A DNA stretch of 9,144 nt from Flavobacterium sp. (GCA_030150335.1 JASLGC010000290.1:1-9144); one strand, 5' to 3'. Numbered from the stretch's first letter, positions 1 to 6,945 are shown. Numbers and translations are program-made. Notes: generated by a model from the sequence alone, not told the origin.

Positions 1-107
1 CCTTCGTTTTCACGATCCTCATCATCTACCACTATGATTACTTTTCCTGCACGGATATCTTCGATTGCTTCCTCAATAGTGTTTAATTGAATGTGATTGT
101 GTGACAT
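1..107 (-). CDS. ribBA: 3,4-dihydroxy-2-butanone-4-phosphate synthase (RibB domain, probably RibBA), N-terminal fragment
   Basis: Only the first 35 codons are present; the gene runs off the left edge. The translation starts MSHNHIQLNTIEEAIEDI and reaches DDEDRENEG, which is the conserved substrate- and metal-binding loop near the N terminus of RibB. The enzyme converts ribulose 5-phosphate to 3,4-dihydroxy-2-butanone 4-phosphate plus formate in riboflavin synthesis. In flavobacteria this domain is normally fused to GTP cyclohydrolase II (RibA), but the second domain lies outside the window, so the fusion is inferred from family knowledge. The ATG is at 105-107. It follows the permease gene by 63 nt with no terminator hairpin visible between them, so cotranscription with ftsK-lolA-lptF/G is plausible. 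Confidence 0.9.
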   Translation of the reverse strand, partial: MSHNHIQLNTIEEAIEDIRAGKVIIVVDDEDRENE

Positions 108-170
108 TATAGTTGTTTTTGTTGTTACTACAAATTGTTTGTTATTTAATTAGACGCACCTCTATAAGTG

Positions 171-1634
171 TTATTTACTTATTTCAGAACTCGTCTTTTT
201 AGATTTTACTAATGCTTTAAAAAAGTCGATAATTGGATCAAATGCCGCACTGAAGTTCACTTGTCCATTATCTTTTGTTGCTTTATAAGTTAAGTAAATT
301 GCAAGAGGACTCAAAACTAATGATCCAATCCAACCACCTAAAAATGGCGTTATACCATCTTCTTGTGCCAGCTTTTTACCAAACGTATTAATAAAGTGGT
401 AAGTAATAAAGATAGCTACTGCAAATACAATAGGTAATCCCAAACCACCTTTTCTAATAATCGCTCCAAGCGGTGCTCCAATGTAAAACATTAGGAAACA
501 AGAGAAAGCAATAACAAACTTTTCATACAATGCTAACCAGTGGTCATTAATCTTTTTGATTTGATTAAGCATAGATAAGTCGTTGCTTTCAGCATTGAAA
601 CTTAGGTTGCTTGTATAATCAATTGCCGATTGTAAAATGCGGCTTTGATTATCTTTACTAAAGCCTTCTAACAAGTTTTCAGGAGCAATATCAGCTTTCT
701 TAATTTTTTCTTTTGTGTGTTTGTTTTCTGTAAACAAGTTGTTCATTCTCAGAGTAATGTTGTCTGTGTTTGAACTTCTTTCTACAGCCAATGACTTTTG
801 TAAAGAATCGATTGTATAATTCAACTCTTGAATATTAAGCATCCCGTAGGTATTGGTGATTTTCTCATCATCTTTACCTTCATTTTGAAAACTACCCAAG
901 TCAATATTCATTGTGTATTTTTCAAACTTCGTTTTCACGAAAGGATGTTTCTTAGCTTGTTCATAAGTTTTAGCAGCAATATCATCATAATAATTACCGT
1001 CAAACAAATGCAGTTTTAAGATATTAGATGTTTCCTCTGTTTCAAGTTCACCATCAACTGATCTAATAACTGTTTTATTTTCATAACCTGAATTAGACTT
1101 AACGTGCATAGTCACATTTTTCAGATATTGACCATTGTTTCCAGATTTACTATCAACTTTAATGTTTACTTGGCCCAAGTCATTAAACTGACCTGCAGCA
1201 ATAGCCATAGCAGGTTTAGTCTGAATAATTTCTTTTCTCAAGTTCAAGAATTTATACTCAGCTTTAGGAATAACATCATTTGCAAACCAAAAAGAGATAG
1301 CAGCTAAAATGAAGATAAAGATAGACAACGGACGCATTGCTCTTTTCAGAGAAATACCTGATGCTTTCATTGCAGCGAACTCATAGTTCTCAGCAAAGCT
1401 ACCAAAGGTCATAATAGAGGCTAACAATACAGATAGTGGTAATACTAACGGTACCATTTTAGGGGAGTAGAATAGAAGGAATTGGACAATAATTAAAATG
1501 TCCAAATCTTTTCCGGCTAACTCAGAAATGAATAACCATACACCTTGAAGTATGAATATAAAATATAAAATAGCAAACACTGTAAACAGCGTTGTTATAA
1601 AGGTCTTTAAAATATAACGGTCAAGTATCTTCAC
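171..1634 (-). CDS. LptF/LptG (YjgP/YjgQ) family permease
   Basis: This is an inner-membrane permease subunit of the LPS export ABC transporter (LptB2FG), which extracts LPS from the inner membrane and passes it to the periplasmic bridge. The 487-residue protein has three N-terminal membrane segments (about 13-35, 51-78, 101-119), a large periplasmic region (about 120-368) and three C-terminal segments (about 371-390, 398-417, 429-450). The stretch around residues 79-102 (SFAENYEFAAMKASGISLKR) is the cytoplasmic coupling region typical of the family, and IGAPLGAIIRKGGLG (385-399) is the other family hallmark. It is longer than the roughly 360-residue Escherichia coli LptF and LptG; most of the extra length is a charged, Ser/Asn-rich stretch at about 250-360. 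The start is GTG at 1632-1634, 10 nt after the lolA stop. MKILDRYILKTF is the expected family N terminus, so GTG is preferred. LptF and LptG cannot be told apart here. Confidence 0.93.
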   Translation of the reverse strand: MKILDRYILKTFITTLFTVFAILYFIFILQGVWLFISELAGKDLDILIIVQFLLFYSPKMVPLVLPLSVLLASIMTFGSFAENYEFAAMKASGISLKRAMRPLSIFIFILAAISFWFANDVIPKAEYKFLNLRKEIIQTKPAMAIAAGQFNDLGQVNIKVDSKSGNNGQYLKNVTMHVKSNSGYENKTVIRSVDGELETEETSNILKLHLFDGNYYDDIAAKTYEQAKKHPFVKTKFEKYTMNIDLGSFQNEGKDDEKITNTYGMLNIQELNYTIDSLQKSLAVERSSNTDNITLRMNNLFTENKHTKEKIKKADIAPENLLEGFSKDNQSRILQSAIDYTSNLSFNAESNDLSMLNQIKKINDHWLALYEKFVIAFSCFLMFYIGAPLGAIIRKGGLGLPIVFAVAIFITYHFINTFGKKLAQEDGITPFLGGWIGSLVLSPLAIYLTYKATKDNGQVNFSAAFDPIIDFFKALVKSKKTSSEISK

Positions 1635-1644
1635 TTAAAATCGA

Positions 1645-2292
1645 CTAATCTATTTTGTTAATGTAGTAATTAGGGTACATTGATTCTGTAAAGGTAAAAT
1701 GATTTTTTGATATAGGTTGATTTGTTTTAAAAGAATTAACCGTTATCGTTGATTTCGAACCATCTTTATTTACTTGAATTTTATTGTAGATGTTTTTCGT
1801 TTCATCATCTATTCCCAATAATACTTCTTTTATAACAGAGTTTTTATCTGTAGGAATTAATTTGATATATTGAATTTTTCTACCTCTTAAGTTCTGTAAG
1901 ATATCCCATTGGAAGTTGTAACCTTTATTAAAAAATGTTAGCATGTGAGAAGGTAAAACACCCTCTGTACTATCAGCATCATATTTAGAAATTGTTACTT
2001 CTTCATCCTCTGGACTTACTGTATATATTTTCTTACCATCATAGAGTTTTTTCATTCCCATGAAGTCTAAAAAGTATAAGTCTTTCTCTATGTCAATATG
2101 TCCGTTACTATCATAGTTTTTCTCCGCTTTTTTGCTATCTCTTAAACTAAAAGAGAAGTCGATCACAACATTCGTGTACGAATTAAACTTCTTAGTCACT
2201 TCTTGTAAGTAGTTTTTTGCTCTTTGGCTTGTTTGAGCAGATGCGTTAAGTGTCAGTAAAGAAACGCATATAAAGGCAATAATCTTTTTCAT
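1645..2292 (-). CDS. lolA: LolA-type outer-membrane lipoprotein carrier protein
   Basis: This is a periplasmic chaperone that takes lipoproteins released by the LolCDE transporter and carries them towards the outer membrane. Residues 1-19 form a Sec signal peptide: the KK charge at positions 2-3, a hydrophobic core, then ASA-Q, with cleavage expected after Ala19 or Gln20. The 196-residue mature part has the alternating strand pattern of the open LolA barrel, including SFSFSLRD near the start, the KKLYDGKKIYTVSPEDEEV turn, and a C-terminal ITVNSFKTNQPI segment. Length (215 residues) is usual for the family. The ATG follows the ftsK stop by 10 nt and the stop precedes lptF/G by 10 nt, so the three genes are one transcription unit. 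Assignment rests on recognisable LolA features and the conserved ftsK-lolA order in flavobacteria. Bacteroidota generally lack a recognisable LolB receptor. Confidence 0.88.
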   Translation of the reverse strand: MKKIIAFICVSLLTLNASAQTSQRAKNYLQEVTKKFNSYTNVVIDFSFSLRDSKKAEKNYDSNGHIDIEKDLYFLDFMGMKKLYDGKKIYTVSPEDEEVTISKYDADSTEGVLPSHMLTFFNKGYNFQWDILQNLRGRKIQYIKLIPTDKNSVIKEVLLGIDDETKNIYNKIQVNKDGSKSTITVNSFKTNQPISKNHFTFTESMYPNYYINKID

Positions 2293-2302
2293 TTGTTTTG
2301 TT

Positions 2303-4816
2303 TTACTTGTTGTTTTGCTCGTTTTCGAAGAACTGGTCTAAAGCAACTAAGTCTGGGATTAGAACTCCTCTTGCTTTACTTCCTTCGAACGGGCCTACGA
2401 TTCCTGAGGCTTCTAATTGGTCAATGATACGACCTGCTCTATTGTATCCTAATTTCAATTTACGTTGTAATAGGGAAGCAGAACCTTGTTGTGCCGTTAC
2501 AATAATCTCAGCAGCATCTCTGAACAATGCGTCGCGCTCACTGATATCAACATCAATACCTGTGCCACCATCTTCACCTACAAATTCTGGCAGTAAGTAA
2601 GCATCAGGATAAGCTTTTTGAGAACCAATGTAGTTTGTCAGCCTTTCAACCTCTGGAGTATCTACGAAAGCACATTGTACACGTACTAATTCATTTCCTT
2701 GTGTATAAAGTAAATCTCCACGTCCGATTAATTGGTCAGCTCCTTGTTGGTCTAAAATAGTACGAGAGTCAATCTTAGAAGTTACTCGGAATGCCACCCT
2801 TGCAGGGAAGTTAGCTTTAATAATACCTGTAATAACGTTTACCGACGGACGTTGAGTAGCAATAATCAAGTGAATACCAATCGCACGAGCTAACTGCGCT
2901 AAACGAGCAATCGGTGTTTCTACTTCTTTACCAGCTGTCATAATTAAATCCGCAAACTCATCCACTACTAACACGATATACGGTAAAAAGCGGTGTCCGT
3001 TTTCAGGATTTAATTTACGTTGTTTGAACTTCTCATTGTATTCTTTGATATTTCTAACCATTGCATCTTTCAACAAACTGTAGCGATTATCCATTTCAAT
3101 ACACAACGAATTTAATGTATTAATAACCTTTGTGTTGTCAGTAATGATCGCATCTTCAGAATCGGGAAGCTTAGCTAAGTAGTGACGTTCAATCTTGTTG
3201 AATAAAGTTAACTCTACTTTTTTCGGGTCAACTAATACGAACTTAACTTCAGCAGGGTGCTTTTTGTATAATAGGGAAGTAAGTAGGGCATTAAGACCAA
3301 CAGACTTACCTTGACCAGTAGCACCAGCCATTAGTAAGTGAGGCATTTTAGCTAAGTCAACTACAAACGTTTCGTTAGAAATAGTTTTACCTAAAGCAAC
3401 AGGCAACTCCATTTCCGCATTTTGAAATTTAGGAGAACCAATAACACTCTTCATTGATACAATAGAAGGGTTGTTATTTGGCACCTCAATACCGATGGTA
3501 CCTCTACCCGGAATTGGAGCAATAATACGAATACCCAATGCAGATAATGACAAGGCGATATCATCTTCTAAGTTTTTAATCTTAGAAATTCTAACACCAG
3601 CTTCTGGTACAATCTCATATAAAGTAACCGTAGGACCTACAGTTGCTTTAATCTGAGCAATATCAATTTTGTAGTTTTTAAGTGTATCTACAATTCTATT
3701 TTTGTTTTCTTCTAATTCCTCTTGGTTAATTGTAATACCACCAGTGCCATAGTCTTTTAATAATTCAATAGACGGGAATTGGTAGTTAGACAAATCAAGC
3801 GTAGGGTCAAACTCGCCAAAATCTCTAACTAATTTAGCAGCTAAGTTTTCTTCTACTGTACTTTCTTCCATTGGAGCTTCAATAACGAAATCATCCGTAG
3901 GAGTGTCTAAAATCATTCCTTCAAATGAAGTATCTTTTGCTTTTTTAGGAGCTTTAGGATCCAATGAAAGTTCAGAACTATGCTCAATAGTAGGACGTAT
4001 ATTTTTATGTTCAAGTACTACAGATTGCTGTGATTCCACAGGAGGCTGTGTACTGATGTTTGTTGTCGGTTTTTCTTCTTGTTTTGTTTGCGCTATAGGT
4101 TCTGCTACTGGTTGAGGAGTAGGGGCAATAGGCTCTTGAGCATTTGTAGAAGCTGAAGTTTTTACATCAAAATCCTTAGCTGTTTCTAAGTGTTTCTTTC
4201 TTAGGTTTTTAAACGTGTTAGGGATTACCGCTAATTTCTCTTTAATAGTAGTAGGAGAAAGTTTAAAGCGGAAAAGTATAAATGCAAAAGCAAAGAATAA
4301 CAATAACAAGATAGTTCCTGCATGTCCTAAATAATCTACGAAGTATTGGTTTAATTCATAACCAACCGTACCACCAAGAATAGGATTATTTGTCCAGAAA
4401 AAACCAAAGAATACTGAGAATAATAGCATAGAAGCTAAGTCCCAGAATATCATTCGCTTTATTCTTCTTGAAGCAATGTCAAAAAAGGCATAAACACCAC
4501 TGTGTATAAGCAATTTTGCAAAGAAAAAAGAAGCAATACCAAAACCTTGAAAGATGAAAATATGAGCAAAATAAGCTCCGATTTTACCTAACCAGTTTTC
4601 TACTGCAGCATCTCTATCTCCTAACAATGCAAGGTTACTTTGATCTTCAATACCTGTTACGATGTAAGAAATGAAACTCAATGTAAGTGCAATTCCACTA
4701 ATAATAAGCAAAATTGTAATTAGGAATTTACTGTTTTTCAGGATAGAAGTATCGTATTTCTTAGAAGTATCTTTAGGGGCAGTTTTTTTCTTTTGTGTTT
4801 TATTATCTTTTTCCAT
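2303..4816 (-). CDS. ftsK: DNA translocase FtsK/SpoIIIE family
   Basis: This is a septum-located, ATP-driven double-stranded DNA pump that clears and aligns chromosome termini during division. Counted from the ATG at 4814-4816 (837 residues), it has four N-terminal membrane segments (about 31-53, 79-104, 122-141, 166-184). A low-complexity Pro/Gln/Thr-rich linker spans about 185-335, and the alpha/beta motor domain follows. Walker A is GATGQGKS (498-505) and Walker B is VVDEFAD (617-623). The FtsK signature ATQRPSVNVITGIIKANFPA follows Walker B, and DQQGADQLIGRGDLLY comes after it. Residues about 758-823 form the gamma winged-helix domain that reads the orienting DNA motifs, so the protein is complete. 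The frame can be extended two codons to a TTG at 4822, but the ATG, preceded by an A-rich stretch, is the better start. It is the first gene of the ftsK-lolA-lptF/G operon. The linker is far shorter than in E. coli FtsK, which is normal for this phylum. Confidence 0.96.
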   Translation of the reverse strand: MEKDNKTQKKKTAPKDTSKKYDTSILKNSKFLITILLIISGIALTLSFISYIVTGIEDQSNLALLGDRDAAVENWLGKIGAYFAHIFIFQGFGIASFFFAKLLIHSGVYAFFDIASRRIKRMIFWDLASMLLFSVFFGFFWTNNPILGGTVGYELNQYFVDYLGHAGTILLLLFFAFAFILFRFKLSPTTIKEKLAVIPNTFKNLRKKHLETAKDFDVKTSASTNAQEPIAPTPQPVAEPIAQTKQEEKPTTNISTQPPVESQQSVVLEHKNIRPTIEHSSELSLDPKAPKKAKDTSFEGMILDTPTDDFVIEAPMEESTVEENLAAKLVRDFGEFDPTLDLSNYQFPSIELLKDYGTGGITINQEELEENKNRIVDTLKNYKIDIAQIKATVGPTVTLYEIVPEAGVRISKIKNLEDDIALSLSALGIRIIAPIPGRGTIGIEVPNNNPSIVSMKSVIGSPKFQNAEMELPVALGKTISNETFVVDLAKMPHLLMAGATGQGKSVGLNALLTSLLYKKHPAEVKFVLVDPKKVELTLFNKIERHYLAKLPDSEDAIITDNTKVINTLNSLCIEMDNRYSLLKDAMVRNIKEYNEKFKQRKLNPENGHRFLPYIVLVVDEFADLIMTAGKEVETPIARLAQLARAIGIHLIIATQRPSVNVITGIIKANFPARVAFRVTSKIDSRTILDQQGADQLIGRGDLLYTQGNELVRVQCAFVDTPEVERLTNYIGSQKAYPDAYLLPEFVGEDGGTGIDVDISERDALFRDAAEIIVTAQQGSASLLQRKLKLGYNRAGRIIDQLEASGIVGPFEGSKARGVLIPDLVALDQFFENEQNNK

Positions 4817-4856
4817 TTTCAATTTTGATGTACAATATTGGCGTATTGTTTTTTTA

Positions 4857-4864
4857 CTAAAGTA
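4857..4864 (-). promoter_or_regulatory. Possible -7 element upstream of ftsK
   Basis: The minus strand reads TACTTTAG, one mismatch from the Bacteroidota -7 consensus TAnnTTTG. It would give a leader of roughly 35 nt before the ftsK ATG. No TTG -33 element is seen at the expected distance, so this is a weak candidate. Confidence 0.25.
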
Positions 4865-4880
4865 ATTAATGACAATATAA

Positions 4881-4944
4881 AACTGTTATTAGCATCTATA
4901 AATATCCAATAAAAATAGAATAATTACAAACACTAATAACAGTT
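4881..4944 (-). repeat. Perfect 12-bp inverted repeat between tpx and ftsK, possible tpx terminator
   Basis: AACTGTTATTAG at 4881-4892 is the exact reverse complement of CTAATAACAGTT at 4933-4944, with a 40-nt AT-rich spacer. On the minus strand the repeat starts 14 nt after the tpx stop and is followed by TTATATT, so it could form a long-loop terminator for tpx. The spacer is much longer than in a usual intrinsic terminator. The distal arm also lies close to the -33 region expected for the ftsK promoter, so a protein-binding role is equally possible. Confidence 0.5.
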
Positions 4945-4958
4945 AAGTTAATTACAGA

Positions 4959-5459
4959 TTATTTTAAAGCAGCTAAAGCTTTATCGTAATTTGGTTCTTC
5001 TGTTGTTTCAGCTACTTGTTCAGTATAGATTACTTTTCCTTCTTCGTCAATAACAACAATTGATCTTGACAATAATCCTTTTAGAGGACCATCTGCGAAT
5101 AATACACCGTAATCTTTTCCAAATTGTCCCTCTCTAAAGTCAGACAACATTTCTACATTGTTAAGTCCTTCAGCACCACAGAAACGTCCTTGTGCGAAAG
5201 GTAAGTCTCTTGAGATACATAGTACCACTGTATTTTCTAATTTAGCAGCATCTTGATTAAAATGTCTAACAGATGTAGCACAAGTTGCAGTATCAACACT
5301 TGGGAAGATGTTTAAAATCACTTTTTTTCCTTTGTAATCAGAAAGTTGTTTGTCTGATAAACCAGCTCCAACTAATTCAAAATTAGGAGCCATTGCGTTC
5401 ACTGCAGGTAATTCACCGTACGTTTGAACAGGAGTATTTTTTAATGTAACTGTCGCCAT
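4959..5459 (-). CDS. tpx: Thiol peroxidase Tpx (atypical 2-Cys peroxiredoxin)
   Basis: This enzyme reduces hydrogen peroxide and organic hydroperoxides using thioredoxin as electron donor. The 166-residue protein matches the Tpx family along its full length. The peroxidatic Cys60 sits in NIFPSVDTATCATSVRHFN, with Thr57 three residues before it. The resolving Cys94 sits in the near-invariant DLPFAQGRFCGAEGLNN, and Arg132 (SRSIVVID) completes the active site. DGPLKGLLSR is also diagnostic. The frame opens seven codons earlier at 5480, but the chosen ATG at 5457-5459 matches family length, follows an A-rich leader, and fits a -7 promoter element at 5482-5489 that would start transcription downstream of the earlier ATG. 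The gene is bounded upstream by a strong terminator (5582-5617) and so forms its own unit beside the ahpC-trx operon. The nearby thioredoxin is a possible electron donor; that is inference. Confidence 0.96.
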   Translation of the reverse strand: MATVTLKNTPVQTYGELPAVNAMAPNFELVGAGLSDKQLSDYKGKKVILNIFPSVDTATCATSVRHFNQDAAKLENTVVLCISRDLPFAQGRFCGAEGLNNVEMLSDFREGQFGKDYGVLFADGPLKGLLSRSIVVIDEEGKVIYTEQVAETTEEPNYDKALAALK

Positions 5460-5481
5460 ATTGTTTTTATTTATAGTCATA

Positions 5482-5489
5482 CAAAAATA
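5482..5489 (-). promoter_or_regulatory. Candidate tpx promoter, -7 element
   Basis: The minus strand reads TATTTTTG, an exact match to TAnnTTTG. Transcription would begin near 5475, giving a leader of about 15-17 nt before the tpx ATG at 5459. No clear TTG is seen at the -33 position. The upstream 90 nt are AT-rich and lie between the element and the terminator of the preceding operon. Confidence 0.45.
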
Positions 5490-5581
5490 TATAAAATTTG
5501 ATAATTAATAGACCTTTGTATTGTTAGATATATTAGCAAAGTGCACAAAAAATGAATATTTGCAGAAGTTTAGCATATTGC

Positions 5582-5617
5582 AAAAAAAAAGAGACTACAA
5601 AACTGTAGTCTCTTTTT
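5582..5617 (-). terminator. Intrinsic terminator of the ahpC-trx-DUF6952 operon
   Basis: GAGACTACA (5591-5599), loop AAAC, and TGTAGTCTC (5604-5612) form a perfect 9-bp stem, flanked by nine A (5582-5590) and five T (5613-5617) that extend it. Read on the minus strand it lies about 18 nt after the DUF6952 gene stop and ends in nine U, a strong intrinsic terminator. The symmetric flanks mean it could also stop plus-strand transcription. Confidence 0.92.
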
Positions 5618-5634
5618 AAATATGTTGAAATGTT

Positions 5635-5892
5635 TTATTTGTCGATTGAACCTAAAACTCTTTTCATGAAGCTATTTAAAGCTTCTTTTTGTGTAGCACC
5701 GTCTTTCATTAATTTCTGAACTTCAAGTGCACCGTACATATTTGAGATAATTTCACCGATTACGTCAAGTTCTTCATCTTTTAAAGAAGGAACTTCAGTA
5801 AGGTTTTCTAATACCTCAATAGTTTCGATTACATAATCTTGGTCATTCTCCTCAATAAATTGAGTTAAATGCTTGATAACAGGTAATTTCAT
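5635..5892 (-). CDS. Small DUF6952-type conserved protein, function unknown
   Basis: This is an 85-residue acidic, probably all-helical soluble protein with no signal peptide, membrane segment or cysteine. I recognise the opening MKLPVIKHLTQFIEEND, the central LTEVPSLKDEELDVIGE and the ending ALNSFMKRVLGSIDK from a family found beside thioredoxin genes in Bacteroidota and named, as far as I recall, DUF6952. Its function is not known to me. It is the last gene of the ahpC-trx operon: its ATG lies 19 nt after the thioredoxin stop and a strong terminator follows about 18 nt after its stop. The context suggests a role linked to thioredoxin or peroxiredoxin activity, for example as a partner or regulator. 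The lack of cysteine argues against a direct redox role. Confidence 0.85.
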   Translation of the reverse strand: MKLPVIKHLTQFIEENDQDYVIETIEVLENLTEVPSLKDEELDVIGEIISNMYGALEVQKLMKDGATQKEALNSFMKRVLGSIDK

Positions 5893-5911
5893 AGTTTATG
5901 GTTTTATGAAA

Positions 5912-6220
5912 TTAAGCAATTTCGTTAACTAATTCGTTCAATACTTCAGCTTTGTTAGTCTGAGTTTGGTTAACCAATTTACCGTTAACAAATGTAGCGA
6001 AAGTTGGTAAGTTACTTACATCAGCCAATTGTCTTGACTCAGGGAAGTTCTCAGCATCCGCAATTACGAATGTCATTCCTTCTTTCTCATTAGCCAATTT
6101 TTTGAATTTTGGTTTCATGATTCTACAGTTACCACACCAAGAAGCTGCATATTGAACAACTACTTTATCATTTGAATTTACAATCTCTTGTAAATTATCT
6201 TTATCTAGTTCTAAAAGCAT
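5912..6220 (-). CDS. Thioredoxin-family protein with WCGNC active site
   Basis: This is a 102-residue cytoplasmic single-domain thioredoxin fold protein, close to the usual thioredoxin length. The active site is W28-C29-G30-N31-C32, where canonical thioredoxin has WCGPC. The cis-proline loop is present as NLPTFATF (Pro72), followed by the NGK turn. The buried Asp that lies six residues before the first active-site Cys in E. coli thioredoxin is replaced by Gln23 (VVVQYAASWC). These changes should alter the redox potential or the thiol pKa, but the dithiol pair is intact. It is the second gene of the operon, 41 nt after the peroxiredoxin stop and 19 nt before the DUF6952 gene. It is therefore a natural candidate for the electron donor of that peroxiredoxin. 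I give no symbol because it need not be the main housekeeping TrxA. Confidence 0.93.
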   Translation of the reverse strand: MLLELDKDNLQEIVNSNDKVVVQYAASWCGNCRIMKPKFKKLANEKEGMTFVIADAENFPESRQLADVSNLPTFATFVNGKLVNQTQTNKAEVLNELVNEIA

Positions 6221-6261
6221 TTTTTTTAAATTTTGTTGTTAATAACTAAAAGGATTGATCC

Positions 6262-6900
6262 TTAGTTTTTGCTTAAGTATTCAGCAACACCTTTTCTGTC
6301 AGCGTTCATTGCTTGTTTACCTTCTTCCCAGTTAGCAGGACATACTTCACCATGAGTTTGTACGTGAGTGTAAGCATCGATTAATCTGATGTACTCTTGT
6401 ACGTTTCTTCCTAATGGCATATCGTTCACTGATTCGTGGAAGATTTTACCTGACTCGTCTACTAAGTAAGTAGCTCTGTAAGTAACGTTAGAACCTTCGA
6501 TTTGAACAGTATCTAATTCTTCGTCATATACTTGGTTTTCGATATCTAAAATACCTAAAACTGAAGATAAGTTTCTTTGAGCGTCAGAAACGATTGGGTA
6601 AGTAACACCTTCGATTCCTCCGTTGTCTTTTGCTGTGTTTAACCAAGCAAAGTGTACTTCGTTAGTATCACATGAAGCACCGATTACCATTGTGTTTCTT
6701 TTTTCGAACTCAGGTAAAGCAGCTTGGAAAGCGTGTAATTCTGTAGGACAAACAAAAGTAAAATCTTTTGGGTACCAGAATAATAATACTTTTTTGTTAT
6801 TTTTTGTAGCTTCTTCAAAAATGTTGATTCTTAAATCGTCACCCATTTCTGACATTGCGTCAACTGTAATGTTTGGAAATTTTTTACTTACTAAAGACAT
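6262..6900 (-). CDS. Typical 2-Cys peroxiredoxin (AhpC/Prx1 family)
   Basis: This cytoplasmic peroxidase reduces hydrogen peroxide, alkyl hydroperoxides and probably peroxynitrite. The 212-residue protein has the peroxidatic Cys51 in the hallmark YPKDFTFVCPTEL (PxxxTxxC), an active-site Arg142 in YRATYLVD, and the C-terminal resolving Cys187 in GEVCPANW. It is thus a typical 2-Cys dimer-forming enzyme. The motifs linked to overoxidation sensitivity (GGLG and a terminal YF) are altered to GGIE and YL, suggesting a relatively robust enzyme; that is inference. The frame opens 16 codons earlier at 6948, but the ATG at 6898-6900 gives the normal N terminus, and a good -7 promoter element (6946-6953) overlaps the earlier start. 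It heads an operon with thioredoxin and DUF6952. No ahpF reductase gene is present, so thioredoxin-dependent recycling is likely. An ahpC symbol would be reasonable, but Prx1-type naming varies. Confidence 0.95.
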   Translation of the reverse strand: MSLVSKKFPNITVDAMSEMGDDLRINIFEEATKNNKKVLLFWYPKDFTFVCPTELHAFQAALPEFEKRNTMVIGASCDTNEVHFAWLNTAKDNGGIEGVTYPIVSDAQRNLSSVLGILDIENQVYDEELDTVQIEGSNVTYRATYLVDESGKIFHESVNDMPLGRNVQEYIRLIDAYTHVQTHGEVCPANWEEGKQAMNADRKGVAEYLSKN

Positions 6901-6945
6901 AATATTTATTTTTAAAGTTAATATTTCTTGTTTTGATTTCTGATA

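Noticed and set aside
2298..2600. 100-codon plus-strand frame opposite the 3' end of ftsK
   Set aside because: It lies wholly antisense to a clear FtsK gamma-domain sequence; its translation resembles no family and reflects the codon pattern of ftsK.
4817..4822. Extended ftsK start at TTG (4822)
   Set aside because: It adds only two residues, TTG is a rare start, and the ATG at 4814-4816 has the better A-rich context.
6246..6265. Small dyad AAGGAT/ATCCTT at the end of the peroxiredoxin gene, as a possible attenuator before thioredoxin
   Set aside because: The stem is only about five pairs with a four-nt loop, overlaps the stop codon, and has no T-run directly after it; read-through into thioredoxin is expected.
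6623..6943. 106-codon plus-strand frame opposite the peroxiredoxin gene
   Set aside because: It is antisense to the catalytic region of a well-supported peroxiredoxin; no homology or start context.
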